A DNA stretch of 64,000 nucleotides, taken from contig NZ_JANUBZ010000001.1 in the NCBI RefSeq assembly GCF_024808665.1, forward strand, positions 372,001 through 436,000, given 5' to 3'. Origin of the DNA: Mucilaginibacter empetricola. GTDB lineage: Bacteria > Bacteroidota > Bacteroidia > Sphingobacteriales > Sphingobacteriaceae. The position numbers and the translations under genes are program-made. The first letter of the stretch is position 1. Every line of letters begins with the position of its first letter. The notes under the pieces are model-generated. The model was not told where the DNA came from. It saw only the letters and a list, made by a program, of their open reading frames with translations, and did not search any database. Of this stretch, positions 18,571 to 27,887 are shown in pieces.

Positions 18571-19710
18571 TTATTTAAGCACTTCTCTCGAAATTACAAT
18601 TCGCTGAATTTCAGATGTACCTTCATAAATCTGCGTTATTTTGGCATCCCGCATCAGGCGTTCAACATGGTATTCCTTCACAAAGCCATACCCGCCATGT
18701 ATTTGCACGGCTTCAATAGTAACCCGCATGGCTACTTCTGATGCAAACAGTTTCGCCATGGAGCTGGCTTGTGCATAGGGTAGTCCTTTATCTTTAAGCC
18801 ATGCTGCTTTGAGGCACAACAGACGGGCAGCTTCAATTTCGGTAGCCATATCCGCCAGTTTAAATTGTGTGGCTTGCAAATCGGCTATGGTTTTGCCAAA
18901 AGCCTTGCGTTCTTTTGAATATTGAAGCGCTAATTCATAAGCTCCCGATGCTATCCCCAAAGCTTGTGAGGCAATACCGATACGCCCACCATCAAGTGTC
19001 GACATGGCAAATTTAAACCCGAAGCCTTCCTCGCCGATGCGGTTTTCTTTGGGCACTTTTACATCAGTAAACATTAACGAATGGGTATCAGATCCCCTTA
19101 TGCCCAATTTGTTTTCTTTGGCGCCCACGGTAAAGCCGGGCATACCTCTTTCAACAATCAGCGCGTTAATACCGTTATGTCTTTTAGCCGCATCAGTTTG
19201 CGCCATAACAATATAGGTTGATGCAGAGCTGCCATTAGTGATCCAGTTTTTAACTCCGTTGAGCAGGTAATGGTCGCCCATATCAATAGCAATAGTTCTT
19301 TGGGAGGTAGCATCAGAACCGGCTTCAGGTTCCGATAAGCAAAAAGCGCCTATCTTTTCGCCTTTGGCCAGTGGCACCAGGTATTTTTGTTTTTGTGCTT
19401 CGGTGCCGTACTTTTCGAGGCCGAAGCAAACCAGCGAATTGTTTACCGAAACAACAACCGATGCTGATGCATCAATTTTTGATAGTTCTTCCATCGCCAG
19501 CACATATGAAATAGTATCCATGCCACTGCCGCCATGTGCTTCGGGCACCATCATCCCCAAAAAACCCAACTCGCCTAATTTTTTTATTTGCTCGGCTGGA
19601 AATTTCTGATGCTCGTCTCTTTCAATTACACCGGGCTTAAGTTCTGTTTGGGCAAACTCACGGGCTGCCTCCTGTATCATTAATTGCTCTTCTGTAAACT
19701 CAAAATACAT
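18571..19710 (-). CDS. Acyl-CoA dehydrogenase (short-chain type)
   Basis: 379 residues, the full length for the FAD-dependent family that introduces the alpha-beta double bond into acyl-CoA. Visible are the N-terminal helical domain (EFTEEQLMIQEAAREFAQ), AFCLSEPEAGSDATSQ and WITNGSSAST in the FAD/substrate region, RKAFGKTIADLQATQFKLADM, and the catalytic glutamate in QIYEGTSEIQR. The glutamate position fits short-chain/butyryl-CoA dehydrogenases (family knowledge). No ETF or other beta-oxidation genes lie nearby. Confidence 0.94.
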   Translation of the reverse strand: MYFEFTEEQLMIQEAAREFAQTELKPGVIERDEHQKFPAEQIKKLGELGFLGMMVPEAHGGSGMDTISYVLAMEELSKIDASASVVVSVNNSLVCFGLEKYGTEAQKQKYLVPLAKGEKIGAFCLSEPEAGSDATSQRTIAIDMGDHYLLNGVKNWITNGSSASTYIVMAQTDAAKRHNGINALIVERGMPGFTVGAKENKLGIRGSDTHSLMFTDVKVPKENRIGEEGFGFKFAMSTLDGGRIGIASQALGIASGAYELALQYSKERKAFGKTIADLQATQFKLADMATEIEAARLLCLKAAWLKDKGLPYAQASSMAKLFASEVAMRVTIEAVQIHGGYGFVKEYHVERLMRDAKITQIYEGTSEIQRIVISREVLK

Positions 19711-20393
19711 AGGGTATGAAATTTAAAATCAAAAATAATATTATGCATGCATAGTAAAAAATTTAAGCCAAAAAAAAGAGAGCTCTTTTGAAGCTCCCTT
19801 TCCCCTAATTAATTTAAACTATTGATTAAACCCAAAACAAAGAACAAATCAATCTCAGCTTGGGCGTCTGAGAATTCAAAAACAATTTTTTTTCATAGGT
19901 AGATGCTTTATCATTTTTCATAGATATTATGCAGGGTTGTTAAATTATTAACAAATGTCACGCCACAATTACTATTTCGTCACTAATAGCATGCAAGTAA
20001 TGATAAAACAAGCTTAAATAATTAATTTTTTGCTTATCGTTCAATTCGCCCAAAATAACTACTTTTAGCATAACAGTAAGTTATATTACCGATAAAGACT
20101 GGATATATTTTGGTTTTTTCTTGCTGATTTTTAGGTAATTATTGGCTTTTTTCGACAAAAAAGCGAGTTTTTAAGGTAAAATAATATCTATTCAAACAAG
20201 TGGTTTGAAAACGGTAACTGTGTCTGTTTTAATTGGTTTTAACTTTAGGTAGATGTATTTTTATCTTTTAAAGAAAAAAGTTGAAAAAAAATCAAGGCGA
20301 ATATTTCCCGGGCAAAAAATTGACTGTTTTTCAGAAACTTGTCTGATATTTCATACATCTGTTGTATTTTATTGGCTACATAAACATATATTA
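19711..20393. other. Gene-free AT-rich region between divergent genes
   Basis: About 680 bp with no convincing ORF. It must hold the promoters of the acyl-CoA dehydrogenase (minus) and the first M13 gene (plus). It also holds a minus-strand terminator (19769-19798) and a small hairpin at 19854-19874 (stem TCTCAG/CTGAGA), which together could mark a short untranslated RNA on the minus strand. Confidence 0.5.
19769..19798 (-). terminator. Minus-strand terminator upstream of the acyl-CoA dehydrogenase
   Basis: Read on the minus strand, GGGAGCT and AGCTCTC form a 7-bp stem with one mismatch around a 7-base loop, followed by a run of at least eight T. No annotated gene ends here, so it points to a leader or small RNA ending about 60 bp before the dehydrogenase start. 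Confidence 0.5.
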
Positions 20394-22448
20394 ATGATAA
20401 AAAAAACATTTATTCGAGCAATTTTGGCTCCTGCTTTTGGCACAGTGTTACTATTGGGTGCCTGCAAAGACAAATCATCAAGGTATGCAGAAAATGATAT
20501 GATTGTCAAAAACCTGGATACTACCGTTAAACCAGGCACTGATTTCTTTCTGTACGCCAACGGCGGCTGGCTTAAAAAGAACCCCATACCGCCGGCTTAT
20601 GCCGCGTGGGGAATAGGCAATGTGGTAGAAGAGGAGCTGCGCAACCGGCTGAAAAAGATAAATGAAGATGCCCTAAAAGCTGATGCACCCAAAGGAAGCA
20701 ATACGCAAAAAATAGGCGACTTCTATTTCAGCGGTTTGGATACGGCCAATATTGAAAAAGAAGGACTTGATCCGCTTAAGGCAGAATTTAATAAAATTGA
20801 TAGTGTTACAGATATCAAAAGCCTCGTTGATGAGTTTACGCACTTAGAAACTATTGGCGTTGAAACACCGATAGAAGCAGACCCCGGCCAGGATGCAAAA
20901 AACAGTAATAAGATTGTACTGGGACTGTATCAAGGCGGCATTGGCTTACCTAACAGGGATTATTATTTCAATACCGACCAGCATAGTGTTGATCTCCGCA
21001 CCGACTATCAGCAAAAACACCTTCCTATATTGTATAAACTATCGGGCTTTAGCTCTGATGCGGCTATACAGGCCAGCAATAAAACGTATGAACTGGAGAA
21101 GTTTTTAGCCGATAGCTCCCGGAAGCTAGAAGATTTACGTGATCCTTATCATAACTACAATAAAATGCCAATCAGCGGCCTAAGTAAACTGGCACCTGAT
21201 GTTGACTGGAAACGTACGTTTGAGAAAATGGATTATAAAAACGTGGATACCGTAATTGTAGGTCAGCCGGAATACTACAGGGCTTTAAATAAAGCGCTAA
21301 AAACATTTACCATTAACGATTGGAAAAACTACTTACGTAAAAACCTAATCACAGCTTTTGGCTCCTATTTAAGTAAGCCTTTTGATCTGGAGATATTTCG
21401 CTTTTACGGTACCGTTTTATCAGGTAATAAAGTACAGCTGCCCCGCTGGAAACGTGTGCTTGATACCGAAAATGATTTAATGGGCGAGGTGCTGGGTCAG
21501 ATATTCGTAAAAGAATATTTCCCCGAAAATACCAAGAAACGCTATGTTGATTTGGTAGAAGCCATGCGCACCAGTTTTAAGGAGCACATTCAAAAATTGA
21601 ACTGGATGAGCGAACAAACCAAGCAAAAAGCTTATTATAAACTATCCAAAGTTACCCCAAAAGTTGGTTACCCCGATCACTGGAAAGACTTTTCGGCATT
21701 GACCATTAACCGTGGTCCTTATGTTTTAAACGTGATGCGGGCAAATAACTTCTGGCATCATTACGAAGCCAATAAGCTGGGCAAACCTGTTGACCGCACC
21801 GAATGGGGCATTACGCCACAAACATATAATGCTTATTATAACCCATCAAACAATGAAATTGTACTACCGGCCGCCCAGTTTTTGGTGCCAGGGGTAAAGG
21901 ATGATGATTTGGATGATGCGGTAGTTTACGGTTACGCAGCAGCCTCTACCATAGGCCACGAAATGACGCATGGCTTTGACGATGAAGGTCGCCAGTTTGA
22001 CGCTGCCGGTAACTTAAAAGAATGGTGGCTGCCGCAGGATTCGGTAAAGTTTACACAGCATGCCCAAATGCTGGTTAATCAGTTTAATGGATACAGCATC
22101 TACGGACTGCATATAAATGGTAAAGCAACCCAGGGCGAAAATATAGCAGATTTAGGTGGAATTGTAATAGGCCTGGATGCTTTTAAAAAAACAGATCAAT
22201 ATAAGGAAGGAAAATCCATTAACGGGTTAACACCTATACAACGTTTTTTCCTGGGTTATGCTTTAGGGTGGCTGGGCCAAACGCGTAAAGAAGCATTATC
22301 CAGTCAGATATTAACCAACGAGCATGCTCCCGGTTTTATGCGTGTAAATGGACCATTTACCGATGTGCCTGAATTTTATGATGCATTTAACATTAAAAAA
22401 GGCGACAAAATGTGGCTCGATCCGGATAAAAGGGTAACCATCTGGTAA
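20394..22448 (+). CDS. M13-family metallopeptidase, lipoprotein (first of tandem pair)
   Basis: 684 residues from the ATG at 20394, chosen because it starts a lipoprotein signal (MIKKTFIRAILAPAFGTVLLLGAC, Cys 24) and gives the same length as its tandem paralogue; the open frame extends 47 codons upstream without sense. Neprilysin/PepO signature: GTDFFLYANGGWLK near the N-terminus, the zinc motif HEMTH in IGHEMTHGFDDEG, the third ligand and Asp in GENIADLGG, and the C-terminal MWLDPDKRVTIW. It is a periplasmic or surface zinc endopeptidase acting on oligopeptides. Confidence 0.95.
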   Translation: MIKKTFIRAILAPAFGTVLLLGACKDKSSRYAENDMIVKNLDTTVKPGTDFFLYANGGWLKKNPIPPAYAAWGIGNVVEEELRNRLKKINEDALKADAPKGSNTQKIGDFYFSGLDTANIEKEGLDPLKAEFNKIDSVTDIKSLVDEFTHLETIGVETPIEADPGQDAKNSNKIVLGLYQGGIGLPNRDYYFNTDQHSVDLRTDYQQKHLPILYKLSGFSSDAAIQASNKTYELEKFLADSSRKLEDLRDPYHNYNKMPISGLSKLAPDVDWKRTFEKMDYKNVDTVIVGQPEYYRALNKALKTFTINDWKNYLRKNLITAFGSYLSKPFDLEIFRFYGTVLSGNKVQLPRWKRVLDTENDLMGEVLGQIFVKEYFPENTKKRYVDLVEAMRTSFKEHIQKLNWMSEQTKQKAYYKLSKVTPKVGYPDHWKDFSALTINRGPYVLNVMRANNFWHHYEANKLGKPVDRTEWGITPQTYNAYYNPSNNEIVLPAAQFLVPGVKDDDLDDAVVYGYAAASTIGHEMTHGFDDEGRQFDAAGNLKEWWLPQDSVKFTQHAQMLVNQFNGYSIYGLHINGKATQGENIADLGGIVIGLDAFKKTDQYKEGKSINGLTPIQRFFLGYALGWLGQTRKEALSSQILTNEHAPGFMRVNGPFTDVPEFYDAFNIKKGDKMWLDPDKRVTIW

Positions 22449-22458
22449 TTGAATAAAC

Positions 22459-22491
22459 CAACAAAGGCGTAAATTTTTTACGCCTTTGTTG
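22459..22491 (+). terminator. Terminator between the two M13 genes
   Basis: A perfect 15-bp stem, CAACAAAGGCGTAAA with its complement, and a 3-base loop, 10 bp after the stop codon. It suggests the paralogues are separate transcription units. Confidence 0.8.
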
Positions 22492-22573
22492 ATTTTAGGG
22501 CATATTATTTTTACACATCACAGCTAATTATGGCCTGATATTTTAATTAAGTTTGTTATAAACAGTATACACT

Positions 22574-24628
22574 ATGCCAAAAATTTACAAAAAGCCTGTC
22601 CTTTATATCGCCGCACTCACAGCATTCGCGTTGTGTGCTTATCAAACCAAATCAATAATTGACAAACCTAATGATCCGGTTTATCAAAACATTGATCCAT
22701 CAGTTAGTCCCGGTACAGATTTCTTTCTGTACGCTAATGGCACCTGGTTTAAGCATAACCCTATACCGGCGGCTTATTCAAGCTGGGGTATAGGGAACGA
22801 GGTTACTGAAGAGATTCGTGATCGACTTAAAAAAATAAATGAGGATGCTTTAAAAGCAAACGCAGCCCAGGGATCATCAACCCAAAAAATCGGCGATTTT
22901 TACTATAGCGGAATGGATAGTGTAGGCATCGAAAAATTGGGCATTGCTCCATTGCAGGCGCAATTAGCATTAATTGACCAGGCAAATAACGCCGCCGATA
23001 TATTAAATGCTGTAGCCGTATTAAGCACCACAGGCACCCGCAATATTATAGGTCTGCGTGTAAGTCAGGATGAAAAAAACAGTTCAAAAATGGTGGTGCA
23101 ATTAGGTCAGGCTGGTTTAGGTTTACCCAATCGCGATTATTATTTTAAGACCGACGCCCGCACCACCCGCATCCGCACCGATTACAACAGCAAATACTTA
23201 CCAACCCTGTTACAACTATCCGGCTGGGATGAACAAAAGGCTCAGGCCGGTGCCAAAAGCGCTTACGCTATTGAAAAGTTTTTGGCCGATAGCAGCCGCA
23301 AACTGGAAGACCTGCGCGACCCATATCGCAACTATAACAAAATGACGCTGGATGGTTTAAATAGCTTAACATCTAATATTAATTGGACTAATCTGTTTAA
23401 AACGATGGAATTAAAGCCCGTTGATACGGTAATAGTTGGCCAGCCAGAGTATTACCGCGCGGTAAATACTGCGCTAAAAACTTTTTCTGTTGATGACTGG
23501 AAGGCCTACCTAAGGCTTAAGCTGATTATTTCTTATGCGCCTTATTTAAACGATGCTTTTGCTGATGAAAACTTCAGATTTTCGGGAAAGCTTTTACGCG
23601 GACAAAAAGAGCAGCTGGTTCGCTGGAAACGGGTGCTGGATACAGAAAACGGCATAATGGGCGAAATGCTGGGACAATTATTTGTTAAAGAATATTTCCC
23701 TGAAAAAAGCAAGGAAAGGTATGTGGCGATGGTGGAGGCAATAAGAGAGGCCTATCGCGAACATATTACAAAACTCGACTGGATGAGTCCTGAGACCAAA
23801 CAGAAAGCGTTGGTTAAACTGGATGCTATCCATCCAAAAGTTGGTTATCCTGACCAATGGAAAGATTTTTCGGCGCTGAGCATTACCCATGGTTCATACG
23901 CAGGCAATGTGATGAATGCACGCCACTGGCAATACCTGGTTAATATTGATAAACTGGGCAAACCGGTTAATCATCAGGAATGGAACATGACGCCGCAAAC
24001 GTACAATGCTAATTACAGTCCATCGAATAATGAAATTACTTTACCTGCCGCCCAATTGTTAATACCGGGCATAAAAGACGAGGATGTGGATGATGCTGTG
24101 GCTTATGGTTATGTGGCGGCCTCCGTTATTGGTCATGAAATTACTCATGGCTTTGACGATCAGGGACGTTTGTTTGATGCCAAAGGCAATTTAAAAACCT
24201 GGTGGACATCACAGGACTCGGTGAAATTCACCCAACGTGCGCAAATGCTGGTTGATCAGTTTAATAGCTATGTGGTGCTTGATAGCCTGCACGTAAATGG
24301 CAAAGCAACTCTTGGCGAAAACATTGCTGATTTAGGTGGTATAGTTTTAGGGGTGGATGCTTTTAAAAAGACCAAACAATATAAAGAAGGCAAAAAAATT
24401 AACGGACTTACCCCAATGCAGCGTTTCTTTTTAGGATATGCCTTAAGCTGGAAAATAAAAGAACGTGACGAGGCCCTGGCCAATCAAATATTAACCGATG
24501 TGCATGCCCCTGCATTTTTAAGGGTTAACGGCCCATTTACCGATGTGCCCGAATTTTATGAAGCATTTAACATTAAAAAAGGCGACAAAATGTGGCTCGA
24601 TCCGGATAAAAGAGTCAGGATTTGGTAA
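22574..24628 (+). CDS. M13-family metallopeptidase (second of tandem pair)
   Basis: 684 residues, co-linear with the upstream paralogue over the whole length. The zinc motif HEITH lies in IGHEITHGFDDQG, with GENIADLGG for the third ligand, and the ending is MWLDPDKRVRIW. The N-terminus MPKIYKKPVLYIAALTAFALCAYQTKS is a signal sequence with a cysteine in a non-canonical lipobox (FALC), so it may be a soluble or anchored periplasmic form, unlike the first copy. The last ~50 bases of both genes before the final codons are identical, a sign of gene conversion. Function is as for the first copy. Confidence 0.94.
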   Translation: MPKIYKKPVLYIAALTAFALCAYQTKSIIDKPNDPVYQNIDPSVSPGTDFFLYANGTWFKHNPIPAAYSSWGIGNEVTEEIRDRLKKINEDALKANAAQGSSTQKIGDFYYSGMDSVGIEKLGIAPLQAQLALIDQANNAADILNAVAVLSTTGTRNIIGLRVSQDEKNSSKMVVQLGQAGLGLPNRDYYFKTDARTTRIRTDYNSKYLPTLLQLSGWDEQKAQAGAKSAYAIEKFLADSSRKLEDLRDPYRNYNKMTLDGLNSLTSNINWTNLFKTMELKPVDTVIVGQPEYYRAVNTALKTFSVDDWKAYLRLKLIISYAPYLNDAFADENFRFSGKLLRGQKEQLVRWKRVLDTENGIMGEMLGQLFVKEYFPEKSKERYVAMVEAIREAYREHITKLDWMSPETKQKALVKLDAIHPKVGYPDQWKDFSALSITHGSYAGNVMNARHWQYLVNIDKLGKPVNHQEWNMTPQTYNANYSPSNNEITLPAAQLLIPGIKDEDVDDAVAYGYVAASVIGHEITHGFDDQGRLFDAKGNLKTWWTSQDSVKFTQRAQMLVDQFNSYVVLDSLHVNGKATLGENIADLGGIVLGVDAFKKTKQYKEGKKINGLTPMQRFFLGYALSWKIKERDEALANQILTDVHAPAFLRVNGPFTDVPEFYEAFNIKKGDKMWLDPDKRVRIW

Positions 24629-24667
24629 CAATGTATGGGGCAAACCAGTGAATAGGGCAGCTTCTGT

Positions 24668-24675
24668 TATATTTG
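24668..24675 (+). promoter_or_regulatory. -7 element TATATTTG for pnuC
   Basis: An exact TAnnTTTG match ending 4 bp before the ATG at 24680, which suggests a leaderless transcript. Confidence 0.5.
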
Positions 24676-24679
24676 GTCA

Positions 24680-25270
24680 ATGCAAATAATGCACATGCTA
24701 CAGCACTGGTGGCAACAACAAACATGGCCCGAAATTATTGCGGTAATTACCGGCCTTTTATGCGTTTACCTGGCTGCAAAAAATAGCATATGGAACTGGC
24801 CCTTTGCTATAATAAGCGTAGGCATTTACATTTTCATCTTTTTCAATTCGCGCCTTTATGCAGATATGGGCCTGCAGTTTTACTTTATGGCGATGAATAT
24901 TTACGGCTGGTACTATTGGAGCCGTGCACCAACCAATGAAAAGAAGATGCCCGTTGTGCTTATCACCAAAAAAGAAATAATATTATCTGTAATAGGAGTA
25001 CTCCTGTTTACTGTCTTTTTAGGATCGATATTAAAATATACACCTGCATCATTCCCTTATTTGGATAGCTTTTGCGCAGCATGCAGTTTGGTTGCCCAGG
25101 TGCTTTTGGCCCGTAAGGTTTTAGAAAATTGGCTGATTTGGGTCTTTGTTGATGTAATTTATGTAGGTATTTATATTTTCAAAGGGCTCGATTTAACCGC
25201 CCTAATGTATGCGGCCTATGTTGTGATAGCATGGATGGGGTATATTGATTGGAAGAAAGAGGCCGTTTAA
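24680..25270 (+). CDS. pnuC: Nicotinamide riboside transporter PnuC
   Basis: 196 residues with about seven membrane segments. Family motifs are WPEIIAVITGLLCVYLAAKNSIWNWP at the N-terminus, then QFYFMAMNIYGWYYW and NWLIWVFVDVIYVGIYIFKG in the C-terminal half. PnuC facilitates uptake of nicotinamide riboside, trapped by phosphorylation inside. The next gene encodes a NadR-type kinase that would do this, supporting NR over thiamine as substrate. A second ATG at 24689 is possible. Confidence 0.9.
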   Translation: MQIMHMLQHWWQQQTWPEIIAVITGLLCVYLAAKNSIWNWPFAIISVGIYIFIFFNSRLYADMGLQFYFMAMNIYGWYYWSRAPTNEKKMPVVLITKKEIILSVIGVLLFTVFLGSILKYTPASFPYLDSFCAACSLVAQVLLARKVLENWLIWVFVDVIYVGIYIFKGLDLTALMYAAYVVIAWMGYIDWKKEAV

Positions 25271-25333
25271 TTTCGGAATTGCGCCACCGCTGAAGCTAAG
25301 GCGGCACGCGGTCGGAAGTTCGATTTCGGAATT
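25270..25333 (+). repeat. Dispersed intergenic repeat GCGCCACCGC family, copy A
   Basis: Core GCGCCACCGCTGAAGCTAAG followed by a GCGGTCGGAA block, flanked by TTCGGAATT at both ends. Related copies are at 34725-34790, 59902-59933 (minus) and 63525-63575. It sits between pnuC and the kinase gene. Confidence 0.8.
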
Positions 25334-25375
25334 AAAAGAGGGACAGAATTAACCAATAGCGATAGAAAACATTAA

Positions 25376-25903
25376 ATGGAAATAAAGAAAATAGCAGTAG
25401 TAGGACCTGAGTCGACGGGTAAATCAACCATGTCGGCTTATTTGGCTAAACATTATCAAACAGTTTGGGTACCTGAATATGCGCGCGAGTATTGCGAAAA
25501 ACTAACTAAGCCGCCCACCTGGCAGGATGAAGTAAATATGTTTTACGGTCAGCTGGCATTGGAGAAAAGCATACTACCGCAGGCGGCGAATGATATATTG
25601 ATTTGCGATACCACTTTCATCACCGTAAAAATATGGAGCGATCAAATGTTCGGCAAATCGCCGCAGGAGGTTTTGGATGAATTGCCCAGGCATCCTTATG
25701 ACCTGTACCTGCTGCTGGATATCGACCTGCCCTGGGAAGATGACCCGTTAAGAGACTTCCCCGACATGCGTGAACATTTTATGCAGATATGGCACCGGGA
25801 GTTACGGCAGCTAAATGCAAATTATGTGGTTATATCAGGATCAGGTGTTGAAAGGTATGATAATGCTGTGGTGGCTACAGATAGGTTTTTGAAGGAGAGT
25901 TAG
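25376..25903 (+). CDS. NadR-type nucleoside kinase (probable ribosylnicotinamide kinase)
   Basis: 175 residues, only the kinase half of NadR-like proteins. The P-loop is GPESTGKST at residues 9-17; VPEYAREYCE and ICDTTFITVKIWSDQMFG are typical of the NadR kinase domain, and DIDLPWEDDPLRD is the late conserved block. It phosphorylates nicotinamide riboside to NMN in the cytoplasm. There is no N-terminal adenylyltransferase domain, so NMN adenylation must be done elsewhere. It probably forms an operon with pnuC, with the copy A repeat in the 105-bp gap. Confidence 0.87.
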   Translation: MEIKKIAVVGPESTGKSTMSAYLAKHYQTVWVPEYAREYCEKLTKPPTWQDEVNMFYGQLALEKSILPQAANDILICDTTFITVKIWSDQMFGKSPQEVLDELPRHPYDLYLLLDIDLPWEDDPLRDFPDMREHFMQIWHRELRQLNANYVVISGSGVERYDNAVVATDRFLKES

Positions 25904-25923
25904 CAAATAGTATTAACGCCGCG

Positions 25924-26047
25924 CGTCATTGCGAAGAATGAAGCAACCTATAAGCTGCGCAAATCAACGAAGATAGATTTCGTTAGATAAATAATTCCAC
26001 GCTATTGGCTATCCTATGTAGAGATTGCTTCGTAACTCGCAAGGACG
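25924..26047. repeat. Intergenic inverted-repeat element, copy 2
   Basis: The left arm, 25924-25952 (CGTCATTGCGAAGAATGAAG wording), and the right arm, 26019-26047 (GAGATTGCTTCGTAACTCGC wording), match the arms of the 9466-9578 element. The left arm has diverged. The inner sequence differs from copy 1. Confidence 0.75.
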
Positions 26048-26090
26048 CATCGACAGGGGATAAACTATAAAAGAAAAATCCCTAAAACAA

Positions 26091-26122
26091 AACAGCGATG
26101 AGCATCAAAACCCATCGCTGTT
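26091..26122 (-). terminator. Hairpin after the PDH E2 gene
   Basis: A 10-bp perfect stem, AACAGCGATG/CATCGCTGTT, with a 12-base loop. On the minus strand it is followed by TTGTTTTAGGG, so it plausibly ends the E1-alpha/E2 transcript. Confidence 0.6.
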
Positions 26123-26165
26123 ATATTTTAAGATTACAACAATTGTAATCCGTAAATCTAAATTC

Positions 26166-27836
26166 TTAAATCAATAACCTAACCGGTTCTTCCAGCAAGC
26201 CTTTAAGCGTTTGCAGGAATGCAGCACCTGATGCACCATCAACCACGCGGTGATCGGCACTTAGGGTAACTTTCATTACGTTGCCTGGTACTACCGCACC
26301 ATTTTTAACAACCGGTACTTGTTGTATACCGCTAACAGCAAGGATACAAGCATTTGGTGTATTAATAATAGCAGTAAACTCATCAACGCCAAACATACCT
26401 AAGTTTGATATAGTGAAGGTTGAGCCTTCCATTTCGTTAGGTTGTAATTTTTTGGCTTTAGCTTTGGCAGCAAACTCTTTTACCTCAACGCTGATGTGGC
26501 TGAATGATTTGCTATCGGCAAATTTAATAACCGGTACCAATAAACCTTCGTCAACAGCTACGGCAACACCAATGTGAACGTGTTCATTAAAGCGGATCTT
26601 ATCGCCCAGGTATGATGAGTTAATAGCAGGGTGTTGTCTTAAGGCAACAGCACAGGCTTTCACCACAAAATCATTAAATGATATTTTAACCGGAGCTACT
26701 TCATTAATACGGGTACGGGCTTTAATAGCCTCGTCCATATCAATGCTCATGGTTACATAAAAATGCGGAGCAGTAAATAAGCTTTCAGATAAGCGTCTTG
26801 AAATAGCTTTGCGCATTTGGCTAACCGGTTTCTCGGTAAATTTCTCTTCGCCAATAACGCTTGGTAAAACAATGGCTTGTTTTGGAGCTGGAGCAGCAGC
26901 CGGTGCAGCACTTCCAGCAGCTATAGGAGCCGGAGCAGCTGATGCTACCGTAGCAGAAGCTTTAGCAGCCGGTACATATTCTTCCACATCTTTCTTAACA
27001 ATACGGCCACCTTCGGCAGATCCTTTTATATCATTAAGGTTGATGCCTTTTTCTTTAGCTATTTTACGGGCCAGTGGCGATGCTTTTATTCGGCTATCGT
27101 CCTCTGTTGAGCCAGTGTTATCACTTAATGTTTCAGCAGCGGCCTCTGCAACTGGTGCTGCGGTGGTTTTTGGTGCTGCGGCAGGTGCATCATCCTCTAA
27201 TAGTGGCGTAATGTCGGTGCCTTCTTTACCAATAATAGCTATAATGCCATTTACGGGTGCAGCTTCGCCTTCTTTAGGGCCTATGTACAATAATGTGCCA
27301 GCTTCATATCCCACAACTTCCATGGTAGCCTTATCGGTTTCCACGTCGGCTAATGAGTCGTCTGATTTTATTTTATCGCCAACTTTAAAGTTCCATTTGT
27401 TTATTACACCCTCGGTCATGGTATCGCTAAGGGCGGGCATACGGATAACCGTAGCCGGTATGGTCGACTTGTCAACCTTTGGTTTTGCTTCAACAGGCGC
27501 TGATGCTTTTTTGTCTTCGGCAACTTTTGCCGGTGCTTCAGCGGCAGCAGCCGGTGCAGCAGCTTCGTTTGCTTTAAGCGTTGCTTTATAATCCTCGCCC
27601 GCTTTGCCAATAACTGCAATAACAGCATCAATAGGTACTGCCTTACCTTCTTCAACACCAATAAAAAGTAAGGTGCCGTCCTGGTACGATTCGAAATCCA
27701 TTGTGGCCTTATCGGTTTCAATCTCGGCAAGTACATCGCCTGATTTCACCTTGTCGCCAACTTTTTTATGCCACTTAGCTAATACCCCTTCGGTCATGGT
27801 ATCGCTCATTTTTGGCATTTTAACTACTTCAGCCAT
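26166..27836 (-). CDS. Pyruvate dehydrogenase E2, dihydrolipoamide acetyltransferase
   Basis: 556 residues. It has two lipoyl domains, at ~1-80 and ~130-210, each with the lipoylated lysine (ETDKATMDF, ETDKATMEV). Ala/Pro-rich linkers separate them, followed by a peripheral-subunit-binding domain at ~255-290 (ASPLARKIAKEKGINLNDI). The C-terminal acyltransferase domain from ~330 has the catalytic ADHRVVDGASGA. It transfers acetyl from E1 to CoA in the cytoplasmic complex. It lies 51 bp downstream of the E1-alpha gene on the same strand. The Ala-rich linkers create a long spurious ORF on the other strand. Confidence 0.96.
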   Translation of the reverse strand: MAEVVKMPKMSDTMTEGVLAKWHKKVGDKVKSGDVLAEIETDKATMDFESYQDGTLLFIGVEEGKAVPIDAVIAVIGKAGEDYKATLKANEAAAPAAAAEAPAKVAEDKKASAPVEAKPKVDKSTIPATVIRMPALSDTMTEGVINKWNFKVGDKIKSDDSLADVETDKATMEVVGYEAGTLLYIGPKEGEAAPVNGIIAIIGKEGTDITPLLEDDAPAAAPKTTAAPVAEAAAETLSDNTGSTEDDSRIKASPLARKIAKEKGINLNDIKGSAEGGRIVKKDVEEYVPAAKASATVASAAPAPIAAGSAAPAAAPAPKQAIVLPSVIGEEKFTEKPVSQMRKAISRRLSESLFTAPHFYVTMSIDMDEAIKARTRINEVAPVKISFNDFVVKACAVALRQHPAINSSYLGDKIRFNEHVHIGVAVAVDEGLLVPVIKFADSKSFSHISVEVKEFAAKAKAKKLQPNEMEGSTFTISNLGMFGVDEFTAIINTPNACILAVSGIQQVPVVKNGAVVPGNVMKVTLSADHRVVDGASGAAFLQTLKGLLEEPVRLLI

Positions 27837-27887
27837 ATACTTATTTGATCAATAGTTCTTTTAAAATTTCAGTTAAATATAATGAGA

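Noticed and set aside
26809..27591. 260-codon plus-strand ORF opposite the PDH E2 gene
   Set aside because: It mirrors the Ala/Pro-rich linkers and lipoyl domains of E2, has low-complexity Ala/Ser composition and no start signals; E2 on the other strand is certain.
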